30,339 nucleotides of DNA from Oxalobacteraceae bacterium UBA5157 (lineage in GTDB: Bacteria; Pseudomonadota; Gammaproteobacteria; Burkholderiales; Burkholderiaceae_D), in contig DHXL01000384.1 in the NCBI GenBank assembly GCA_002415335.1, positions 1 through 30,339 of the forward strand, given 5' to 3'. The position numbers and the translations under genes were made by a program. Below, in pieces: positions 14,408-21,430 of the stretch; the first letter of the stretch is position 1, and each line of letters begins with the position of its first letter. The notes below the pieces were generated by a model. It worked only from the letters and a program-made list of their open reading frames with translations. It did not search any database and had not been told where the DNA came from.

Positions 14408-14917
14408 ATGAAGAAGCAACGACTGTTGCTGGTTGCGCTGCTCTTTAGCGCCTCCGGTTGGGTGAGTGCAAGTGTGCCGATTATCAAGCTGCACGAAGCG
14501 CGGATGGTGGCGGTAGATGTCCATTCCGCGCTGGGGTCCGACAACAATTCTTTCGGGATCAAGGACAACCTGGAGCGAGCCGGAACCGATGGCGACTCAG
14601 GCGTATCTGCCGCGCCTGCTTCCTACGCGGGATTCGGTGCCTATCGCGTCGGCTTGAGTAAGGGGAACGATGCGGCAATCCTGGCCGCCCGGGATGTCAG
14701 CGAAGGATCTTTCGCGTCTTACGCAGGCGACGCATTCTCGTCATTCGCCGTGCCCGCGTCCGATGCCGGCTTGTCCGATGCGGAACCGGGCTACGGCTCG
14801 ATGGTGGCATTGCCCGCAGCGCCCAAGATCTGGGCTGTCCTGTTGCTGGCCCTTGCTTGCGTGTTTTACCAGGGACGCCGCCGCCAGCGTCCGTTCGGTT
14901 TCAAGAAAATAACGTAG
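14408..14917 (+). CDS. Small exported protein with PEP-CTERM-like tail lacking PEP
   Basis: A 169-aa protein with a Sec signal peptide (about residues 1-22: MKKQR, hydrophobic core, SAS) and a low-complexity mature region rich in Ala, Ser, Gly and Asp. Its C-terminal tail resembles a sorting signal: a proline segment LPAAP (135-139), Trp142, a single hydrophobic helix (about 142-154) and a basic end GRRRQR (156-161). This is the PEP-CTERM layout recognised by exosortases, but the Pro-Glu-Pro itself is absent. Two central repeats of the type SFASYAGDAFSSFA/ASYAGFGAY are visible. It sits 63 bp after epsB with GAAAGGA upstream of the ATG. A 6-bp hairpin (14925-14942) follows the stop. A surface-anchored accessory of the polysaccharide system is likely; no molecular function is known. 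Confidence 0.7.
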   Translation: MKKQRLLLVALLFSASGWVSASVPIIKLHEARMVAVDVHSALGSDNNSFGIKDNLERAGTDGDSGVSAAPASYAGFGAYRVGLSKGNDAAILAARDVSEGSFASYAGDAFSSFAVPASDAGLSDAEPGYGSMVALPAAPKIWAVLLLALACVFYQGRRRQRPFGFKKIT

Positions 14918-15033
14918 CTGCAAGGTCTGTTATCGCACAGACGGCATCCACTGGGATCGCTAAAGTTCTCCCTTGAGTTTGGGTTTCCATTTTTTGTGCT
15001 GATCCAGAAAAATCATAGTGAAAGAAGCAGATT

Positions 15034-16017
15034 TTGATTTCCAAAAAGACTCGCACCCCGGATTCGGCCGGGACGGGGGGCCCCCAGGTATTGAAAAGAC
15101 CGGCATTGTGCGGCGTTTTCGCGCTCGTTCTTGTCATGAGCTTGGCCGCCTGCGACAGCGGCAAGACCGCGGCTAAGGAAGTTAGCGCCACGCGACCATT
15201 ACCGCTGGCGAAGGTCAACGATGTCGAAATCTCGTTGCTGCAACCGGCCAGTGGCTCGGCCCCGGCCGAGGACGCTCCACTGGCCACGAAAGAAGCAGTC
15301 GATAAGCAATTGCTGGAGACGATGATCGATCGGCAGCTGCTAAAGAATGAGGCACTGCGTAATAAGCTTGACCGCGACCCTCAAGTGATCCAGGCGACCG
15401 AGCGGGCCAAGACACAAATCCTGGCCCAGGCCTATCTGCAAAGCAGATTCGCCGCCGTGAACAAACCGGGCAAGGCCGAGGTAGATGCTTATTTTCACGC
15501 GCATCCCGAGTTGTTCACGAAACGCAAAACGTTCTATATGAAGGAATTGATCGTTGCCACCAAGGATTTCAGCGCGCCACTCAAATCGCGGCTCGATTCT
15601 GCCAGATCGATCAACCAGGTAGCGGCCTGGCTCGACCGGCATCACGTCCGGTATGAGCGCACCGAGCTGACCCGCAGCACCGCGGACCTCGCGCCGGAAA
15701 TGATCGCGAAGCTGAAGACCATGCGCCGGAACCAGATATTCGTCATCAAGGCCGGCGAGCACAGCATGCTCGACGCCATTTACGATGTAAAGCCCAGTCC
15801 GGTGACCGCGGAGATGGCTGTGCCGCAAATTGAGAACTACCTGGCCAACAGGAAGCGCGAGCAGATCAGCGATGTGGAACTCGGGCGGTTGCGCGCTTCG
15901 GCCAAGATCGAATATCTCAATAACAGGCGCCTGGCTTCCGTGCCGCTGCCGGCACCGAAGTCGCCCGGTTCGCCTGCGGCGATTCAAGTCGAAAGCGGCA
16001 TGGCTGGATTCAAGTAG
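15034..16017 (+). CDS. epsD: EpsD-type peptidyl-prolyl isomerase-like lipoprotein
   Basis: A 327-aa protein matching the EpsD family (TIGR02925 from memory), SurA/PpiC-like periplasmic proteins encoded in betaproteobacterial EPS loci. A lipoprotein signal ends in the lipobox SLAAC at about residues 36-40, so the mature protein is predicted to be lipid-anchored. A SurA-like helical region follows (DKQLLETMIDRQLLKNEALR), then a parvulin-like part (FTKRKTFYMKELIV onward) that looks degenerate, so isomerase activity is uncertain. It probably assists folding of the outer-membrane components. Start choice is uncertain: TTG 15034 has only a weak purine stretch upstream. TTG 15091, just before KRPALCGVF, would give a more typical short signal peptide and follows a CAGGT. 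No ATG is available. Confidence 0.82.
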   Translation: MISKKTRTPDSAGTGGPQVLKRPALCGVFALVLVMSLAACDSGKTAAKEVSATRPLPLAKVNDVEISLLQPASGSAPAEDAPLATKEAVDKQLLETMIDRQLLKNEALRNKLDRDPQVIQATERAKTQILAQAYLQSRFAAVNKPGKAEVDAYFHAHPELFTKRKTFYMKELIVATKDFSAPLKSRLDSARSINQVAAWLDRHHVRYERTELTRSTADLAPEMIAKLKTMRRNQIFVIKAGEHSMLDAIYDVKPSPVTAEMAVPQIENYLANRKREQISDVELGRLRASAKIEYLNNRRLASVPLPAPKSPGSPAAIQVESGMAGFK

Positions 16018-16037
16018 CACGCCCCGGTGGCTGTCGC

Positions 16038-16063
16038 TTAACCAGCAACATTAACCAGCAACA
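16038..16063 (+). repeat. Tandem 13-bp duplication before epsE
   Basis: TTAACCAGCAACA occurs twice head-to-tail (16038-16050 and 16051-16063) in the 63-bp gap between epsD and epsE, ending 17 nt before the epsE ATG. It looks like a recent slippage duplication and could alter spacing ahead of the weak epsE ribosome site. Confidence 0.75.
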
Positions 16064-16080
16064 AAAATGGATGAACAAAG

Positions 16081-16869
16081 ATGACTAAAATCATGATGGC
16101 TATATTGGTACTGGTGCTCGGCCTCTGGGGCGTCAGCGCCAGTGCTGAAGATACTCAGCTCGGCCCGAGCGATGTGCTGAAGATATCCGTGTACGGCAAT
16201 CCCGATCTGTCACTGGAGACCAGGGTCAGTCAAACCGGAAGCATCACCTTCCCGCTGGTCGGTGAAGTCAAGGTAGGCGGCCTTGCCATTGCGGACGCGG
16301 AAAAGAAGATCGCCGGCCTGCTCGTCAGTGGCGGCTTCGTCCTCAAGCCGCAAGTCAATATTCTGGTCACTTCACAGAATAGCCAGCTGGTCTCCGTGCT
16401 CGGCCAGGTTGCCAAGCCGGGACGCTATCCGATTGACGGCAAGCACAGCCTGATCGACATTCTGGCGCTCGCCGGCGGCGTCATGCCGGATGGCGGCGAC
16501 ACGGTCCTCTTGATTCGCAATCGGAACGGCCACAGCAAGAAAGAAGTGGTCAATCTGGTCGATATGGTCCGGTCCGGCGATTTGAAAATGGATCTGGACC
16601 TGAAAACAGACGACGTCGTGTTCGTCGAGAGGGCACCCAAGTTCTATATCTACGGCGAAGTCCAGAAGCCCGGGTCCTATCGCCTGGAGCCCAACATGAC
16701 AGTGCAGCAGGTACTGTCGGTTGGCGGCGGCTTGACTGCGCGCGGCACGGAACGCGGCATGCGCATCAAACGGCGCGACGCAGACGGCAAGGTCCATGAG
16801 TTCAAGGCGAAGGAAGAGGACCTGGTTCAGACCAATGATGTGATTCAGGTCCAGGAAAGCTGGTTCTGA
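16081..16869 (+). CDS. epsE: Wza-type polysaccharide export protein EpsE
   Basis: A 262-aa periplasmic/outer-membrane polysaccharide export protein of the EpsE group (TIGR03028 from memory). The signal peptide covers about residues 1-22 (ending SASA) without a clear lipobox. The Poly_export domain follows (LGPSDVLKISVYGNPDLS...GSITFPLVGEVKVGGL), then two SLBB-like ligand-binding repeats (VLGQVAKPGRYPIDG at about 105 and IYGEVQKPGSYRLEP at about 190). This is the outer-membrane channel partner of EpsF in Wzx/Wzy-dependent export. The length suits the short EpsE subgroup. The ATG at 16081 has only a weak ACAAAG upstream. It lies 43 bp before epsF. Confidence 0.92.
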   Translation: MTKIMMAILVLVLGLWGVSASAEDTQLGPSDVLKISVYGNPDLSLETRVSQTGSITFPLVGEVKVGGLAIADAEKKIAGLLVSGGFVLKPQVNILVTSQNSQLVSVLGQVAKPGRYPIDGKHSLIDILALAGGVMPDGGDTVLLIRNRNGHSKKEVVNLVDMVRSGDLKMDLDLKTDDVVFVERAPKFYIYGEVQKPGSYRLEPNMTVQQVLSVGGGLTARGTERGMRIKRRDADGKVHEFKAKEEDLVQTNDVIQVQESWF

Positions 16870-16912
16870 TGCGCACCCCGACAATCGGCCGCCATCTTCC
16901 AAGGAGGCACCA

Positions 16913-18337
16913 ATGAATTTATCGCAGTTTTTTCTAATCTTGCGCGCGCACTACCGAATCATCCTGCTCACTTTCCTCGTGACGGTGGCGACGGCGCTTG
17001 CCGTGAGCCTGCTGATGCACAAGACCTACAAGGCCACGACATCGCTGGTACTCAATTACAAGGGGACCGATCCGGTGACCGGCGTCGCCATGCCGTCGCA
17101 ATTATTGCCGGGCTATATGTCCACGCAGGTCGATATCGTCAACAGTATGAGTGTCGCAGTGAAGGTGGTTGATGCGCTTAAACTGGCTGAAGGTGAGAAA
17201 GTGAAGCAGAACTTTCTGAAGTCCACCGACGGCGAAGGAAATATTCGCGACTGGGTCGCGGCTGGACTGCTGGCAAAGCTCGCGGTGGAGCCGTCGCGCG
17301 AAAGCAGCGTCCTCGATATCAGCTACACGGGGCTCGCCCCGCAACTGGCAGCCGACGTTGCCAACGCGTTCGGTAAAGCCTATCAGGAAATGAGCGTGCA
17401 GCTGAAGGTCGATCCATCGAAAAAGACCTCGGTCTATTTCAATGATCAGGTCAAATTGTTGCGTGAGAATTTTGAAGCCGCGCAGAAGAAGCTCTCCAAG
17501 TATCAGCAGGACCATGGCATTGTGAGCACCGACAAGAGCCTCGATGTCGAATCGGTCCGCCTCAACGAACTGTCCAGCCAACTGGTGGTGGCTCAGGGAC
17601 AGGCGATGGAGGCGACATCGCGTCAGCGCCAGGTCAGGGGCGGTAATGCGTCCGAGTCGCCCGATGTGGCGAACAATCCGCTGATCCAGAATCTCAAGAT
17701 CGGATTGGGGAATGCCGAATCGAAATTCTCCGATATCAAACAGAGGCTGGACAAGAACCATCCGCAATACCAGAGTGCCGAGGCCGAAGTGGCCAAGTTG
17801 CGCGCAGACTTGAATGCGCAAATCGCGGTCGCTTCAAACGCGGTGAGCGGCAATGCGACCATCCTGCAGCAGCGTAGCGGCGAAGCCCGCGCCGCATTGG
17901 AGGCGCAAAAACTGAAGGTCTTGAATCTGAATCGCGCACGGGATGAATTGTCGGTCCTCAGCAAGGATGCGGACAGCGCACAACGCGCCTACGACACCAT
18001 CTCACAGCGCCTGATGCTGACCAATCTTGAAGGACAGGCGAACCAGTCCGACATCGCGGTGCTGACGCCTGCCTTGGCGCCGCTAAAGCCGTTCGGCCCG
18101 AAGCTCTTGCTCAATACCCTGATCGCGTCGATTGTCGGCATGCTTCTTGGCATCGGCGGCGCCGTTATTCTTGAGCTGCTTGACAGGCGCGTGCGCTCGG
18201 CGGCGGATCTGTCGGCGGTCATCGGGCTTCCGGTGCTTGGCGTCATAAGAAAGTCCAACGCGGTGGCGCGTCAGCAATCCAATAAACCAGCGTTCGCACC
18301 CCGCGATCCGACTGTCGGGACCGTGGCTGCCGGCTAA
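16913..18337 (+). CDS. epsF: Wzz-type chain-length determinant EpsF
   Basis: A 474-aa inner-membrane polysaccharide co-polymerase of the EpsF family (TIGR03017 from memory). A cytoplasmic N-terminus and first membrane span (about 15-35) are followed by a Wzz domain and a long periplasmic coiled-coil region (about 160-370, e.g. NDQVKLLRENFEAAQKKLSKY). A second span lies near 395-418, with the short cytoplasmic tail LLDRRVRSAADLSAVIGLPVLGVI typical of this group. It controls polymer length and bridges the polymerase to EpsE, working with the separate kinase-like EpsG. An excellent AAGGAGG (16901-16907) precedes the ATG. It is followed 31 bp later by epsG. Confidence 0.93.
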   Translation: MNLSQFFLILRAHYRIILLTFLVTVATALAVSLLMHKTYKATTSLVLNYKGTDPVTGVAMPSQLLPGYMSTQVDIVNSMSVAVKVVDALKLAEGEKVKQNFLKSTDGEGNIRDWVAAGLLAKLAVEPSRESSVLDISYTGLAPQLAADVANAFGKAYQEMSVQLKVDPSKKTSVYFNDQVKLLRENFEAAQKKLSKYQQDHGIVSTDKSLDVESVRLNELSSQLVVAQGQAMEATSRQRQVRGGNASESPDVANNPLIQNLKIGLGNAESKFSDIKQRLDKNHPQYQSAEAEVAKLRADLNAQIAVASNAVSGNATILQQRSGEARAALEAQKLKVLNLNRARDELSVLSKDADSAQRAYDTISQRLMLTNLEGQANQSDIAVLTPALAPLKPFGPKLLLNTLIASIVGMLLGIGGAVILELLDRRVRSAADLSAVIGLPVLGVIRKSNAVARQQSNKPAFAPRDPTVGTVAAG

Positions 18338-18368
18338 TCGCGGACCCGCCGCCGCGACAAATAACAGC

Positions 18369-19292
18369 ATGGGAAAATGGAAAAAAATGATAGATGCCAA
18401 TGTACTTGTCGATGACAATACCGTGTCACAACTCGCCGAGAAGAGGGCGCGTGGCCAGCCGTATCGCTCCATCGGTGCAATCCTGGTTGATGCCGGACGC
18501 CTGAGCCCCGAAAACGCGGATCGGATCTTGCGCATTCAGCATGAGCGCGGTCAACGCTTTGGCGAGACTGCGATCGGTCTTGGCTTGTTGACGCAGGCCG
18601 ATATCGAGCTGGGACTGTCGCGCCAGTTCGACTTTCCCTATTTATTAAAGGGAAACAGCCAGGTCAGCCATGAGCTGATCGCGGCCTACGATCCCTTCAG
18701 TGCGCAGGTCGAAACGCTGCGCGCGCTGCGCAGCCAGCTGATGATGCGCTGGTTCGACAGCACGGAGGAACATACCGCGCTGGCGATCACGAGCCCGGCG
18801 CGCAATGAAGGCCGCAGCTTTCTCGCCGCGAATCTGGCGGTGGTTTTCTCGCAACTCGGCGAGCGTACCCTGTTGATCGACGCCGACATGCGTCACCCGC
18901 GCCAGCACGCACTGTTCGGCCTGCCAAACCGCAGTGGCTTGTCCGCTATTCTTTCCGGCCGCAGCAACATCGACGCAATTACGCGCATTCCCGCGCTGGT
19001 CGACCTGTCCGTATTGCCGGCCGGCGTCATACCGCCCAATCCGCAGGAACTGCTCGCGCGGCCGATATTTCAGCAATTGCTGCAGGAGTTGGGACGCAGA
19101 TATGACGTGATCCTGATTGACACGCCTGCCGCCGGCGTCTGCGCAGATAGTCAAAGTGTTGCCGCCCGCGCAGGCGCGGCGCTCGTGATCGCGCACAAAG
19201 ACGTCAGCCGTATTCGCGCAGTGACGAATTTGGTGGATACGATGAACCATGCCAGCATCTTCGTGGTCGGTACGGTGCTCAATGAATTTTGA
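18369..19292 (+). CDS. epsG: EpsG: BY-kinase-like ATPase with MshEN-like N-domain
   Basis: A 307-aa protein of the EpsG family (TIGR03029 from memory), the cytoplasmic ATPase partner of EpsF. Residues 34-86 hold two 24-residue motifs separated by exactly five residues; the second reads RFGETAIGLGLLTQADIELG. This is the layout of MshEN (T2SSE_N) c-di-GMP-binding domains; in the first motif the leading Arg is shifted to residue 33. The P-loop ATPase follows: Walker A-like SPARNEGRS (142-150) with Arg149 where Lys is usual, Walker A' LLIDADMR (168-175), and Walker B VILIDTPA (247-254). The protein ends at EF without the tyrosine-rich tail of classic tyrosine kinases. The start may be ATG 18369 or 18387; neither has a strong ribosome site. 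It overlaps the next gene by 11 nt. Confidence 0.88.
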   Translation: MGKWKKMIDANVLVDDNTVSQLAEKRARGQPYRSIGAILVDAGRLSPENADRILRIQHERGQRFGETAIGLGLLTQADIELGLSRQFDFPYLLKGNSQVSHELIAAYDPFSAQVETLRALRSQLMMRWFDSTEEHTALAITSPARNEGRSFLAANLAVVFSQLGERTLLIDADMRHPRQHALFGLPNRSGLSAILSGRSNIDAITRIPALVDLSVLPAGVIPPNPQELLARPIFQQLLQELGRRYDVILIDTPAAGVCADSQSVAARAGAALVIAHKDVSRIRAVTNLVDTMNHASIFVVGTVLNEF

Positions 19293-20346
19293 AGTCGTCC
19301 GCAGTCTGGGATCGTCTTCGATTGTGCCGCCAGCGCCGGTGCCGGGCGCTGTTTCGGGCGACGGGTTCGCTCGGCAGCAACTGAAAAGACAACCGTGGGT
19401 CGACGTATTGAAAGGATTGGGAATCATCTTCGTCGTCGTCGGACACATCACGTACAACCAGTTGCTGGTGAAGACGATCTTCATGTTCCACATGCCTTTG
19501 TTCTTCCTGCTCGGCGGCTGGCTGCACAACCCGGAACGTTCGCAGGGCGGCTATCTGAAGGCGAAGACGCGCAGTTTGCTGGTCCCATATCTGTGTTTTC
19601 TGGTGGTCCTGTGGCCGCTCGAACTGCTCGTCGCATTTCCTGATCAGCGCTGGACCGGCGCCTGGGTGCTGACCTCTCTGATCAAGCCGATGCTGTTGGG
19701 CGGCCCACTCCTGACCGGCTTTGCCGCTGTCTTCTGGTTCGTCACCTGTTATTTTCTGACGCAGCAATTGATGCACTTCCTCTTGCGCAGATACTCGATG
19801 CGGCAATGCGCGCTGATTTCCAGCCTGATGCTGGTGTGCGCGTATGTGAATGCCTTGCTGTTGCCCCAGCTCTGGCTGCCGTGGAGCGCCAACGTTGTGC
19901 TGATCGCGGCGCCGATTTACTTCATCGGCTATTGCGCGCGCTTCCGCGAAATTTCCGGGCTGACGCCGGTGGTGCTTATCGTGGCGCTGGCGGCTGCGGC
20001 GCTCAATGTGCTTGGCTACCACAATGCGTTCGATATGAAGGCGGTCGATTACGGATTTCCGGTCGTCACGCTGATTAGCGCATTGGCATGCATCGCGGTA
20101 CTGGCCGTGATCGCCCGGCATCTGCAGTCAAACGTTCTCGGACGCGCGCTAGCGGCGATCGGAGGCGCGTCGATGACAATCATGTTCCTGCATCAGTTCG
20201 TGCAATTGGTGATGGCAAAGGAATTCGGCGTATCGCAGGCGCTGCCACGCATGGTGGGGGCGCTGCTGCTGTGTTTTCTGATCCACCGGCTGCTGAAAAA
20301 GTCGCCGCTCACCGCACGCCTGTTTCTTGGGATGAGAGCGGCTTGA
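19282..20346 (+). CDS. Acyltransferase-3 family membrane protein
   Basis: A 354-aa integral membrane protein of the acyltransferase-3 family (PF01757-like), which O-acylates, commonly acetylates, sugars across the inner membrane. After a polar N-terminus of about 36 residues comes the hallmark PWVDVLKGLGIIFVVVGHIT with the family's conserved His, then FMFHMPLFFLLGG. Roughly ten hydrophobic segments follow, including a late FLHQF motif. It probably decorates the exopolysaccharide repeat unit. The ATG at 19282 overlaps the epsG stop in ATGAATTTTGA, indicating coupling; an in-frame ATG at 19249 lies deeper inside epsG and is less likely. The transferred group and sugar are unknown. Confidence 0.87.
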   Translation: MNFEVVRSLGSSSIVPPAPVPGAVSGDGFARQQLKRQPWVDVLKGLGIIFVVVGHITYNQLLVKTIFMFHMPLFFLLGGWLHNPERSQGGYLKAKTRSLLVPYLCFLVVLWPLELLVAFPDQRWTGAWVLTSLIKPMLLGGPLLTGFAAVFWFVTCYFLTQQLMHFLLRRYSMRQCALISSLMLVCAYVNALLLPQLWLPWSANVVLIAAPIYFIGYCARFREISGLTPVVLIVALAAAALNVLGYHNAFDMKAVDYGFPVVTLISALACIAVLAVIARHLQSNVLGRALAAIGGASMTIMFLHQFVQLVMAKEFGVSQALPRMVGALLLCFLIHRLLKKSPLTARLFLGMRAA

Positions 20347-20360
20347 GGAAGCCAGTCGAC

Positions 20361-21353
20361 ATGGAAGCCAGGGATGGAAAAATGCAAAGCAAGATATTGA
20401 TCACCGCCATCGTACCGGCCTACAACGTGGAGAATTATGTCGTCTCGGCGCTCGATTCTTTATTGAATCAAACCGAAAAATTCCACGAAATTATCGTTGT
20501 GAATGACGGCAGCACCGACACCACTGGAGCATTGATCGAACAGTACCGCGACATCGATGGCGTAAGAATTTTCCATTCCAGGAATAATGGCCAGGGATCC
20601 GCCAGGAATCTGGCCCTGTCACAGGCCAGCGGCGAGTTTGTCTATTTTTTTGACGCGGACGATTTACTGAATATCGATTTTGTCGCAGCGATGCAGGCAT
20701 TGGTGGGCACGAAACCGGAGCTCGACATCATCTATTTTTCTGGCGAGTCGTTCTTGGACGAGGGATGCCGATCGGAATACATGCCGTCGTACGACAGGAA
20801 GATCAGCAAGGAATTCCGCTCCGGGATCGAGGCAACCGGTGCCATGCTGCGGCGCGATGTCTATTTTGCCAGCCCCTGCCTGTATCTGTCAAAAAGAGTC
20901 CTATGGGAGGACAACGGTCTCACATTCATGAATATCGTGCATGAGGATGAAGAGATCATCATGCGCCTCAGCTGTTCCGCCGGTGCGTCGTTCTGTCTTG
21001 ACAAAGTTTTCTTCAAGCGTCGAATTCGTGCGGAATCGACGATGACCTTGCCGAAATCGATGCGCAACGCGAACGGCTATCTGCGCACGCTGGAATCGAT
21101 TGCGGCGTACTGCAAGAGCAAGAGGGCACACGTAGCGCCCATTCAGCGTGACCTGGTCAGACGGTTTTACTATCTTTTGCATGGATATTTTTCGGTATGC
21201 AAAGCAATCAAATCGCGGCCGGAATACACGAGGATCTTCATTCTATTGGTTGCGCTCGGCCGCTTTCCCGGCTTGAGACAGCTCTATGAAATGGCGGTCC
21301 CGCGCTCTCTTCATGCGAGGCTGGCCACCGTCAAACGAAAACTATGCGAATAA
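20361..21353 (+). CDS. Family 2 glycosyltransferase
   Basis: A 330-aa cytoplasmic GT-A glycosyltransferase. The nucleotide-sugar fold opens with ITAIVPAYNVENYV, the first acidic motif is VVNDGSTD (47-53), and the metal-binding DxD is FDADD (97-101). NGQGSARNLAL and GEFVYFFDADDLL are diagnostic of the GT2 WcaA/EpsJ type that adds single sugars to the lipid-linked repeat unit. A basic C-terminal helix probably lies on the membrane. ATG 20361 has GAGGA about 11 nt upstream; ATG 20382, with AGGGA 8 nt upstream, would shorten it by seven residues and is equally credible. It follows the acyltransferase by 14 nt. Donor and acceptor sugars cannot be deduced. Confidence 0.88.
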   Translation: MEARDGKMQSKILITAIVPAYNVENYVVSALDSLLNQTEKFHEIIVVNDGSTDTTGALIEQYRDIDGVRIFHSRNNGQGSARNLALSQASGEFVYFFDADDLLNIDFVAAMQALVGTKPELDIIYFSGESFLDEGCRSEYMPSYDRKISKEFRSGIEATGAMLRRDVYFASPCLYLSKRVLWEDNGLTFMNIVHEDEEIIMRLSCSAGASFCLDKVFFKRRIRAESTMTLPKSMRNANGYLRTLESIAAYCKSKRAHVAPIQRDLVRRFYYLLHGYFSVCKAIKSRPEYTRIFILLVALGRFPGLRQLYEMAVPRSLHARLATVKRKLCE

Positions 21354-21430
21354 GAAATTGCACGTCACCTCCGAACGGAGCCCGAAGTAAGTTGCCGTCT
21401 TTACCGCCACAGAATCAAAAAGGATAAACG

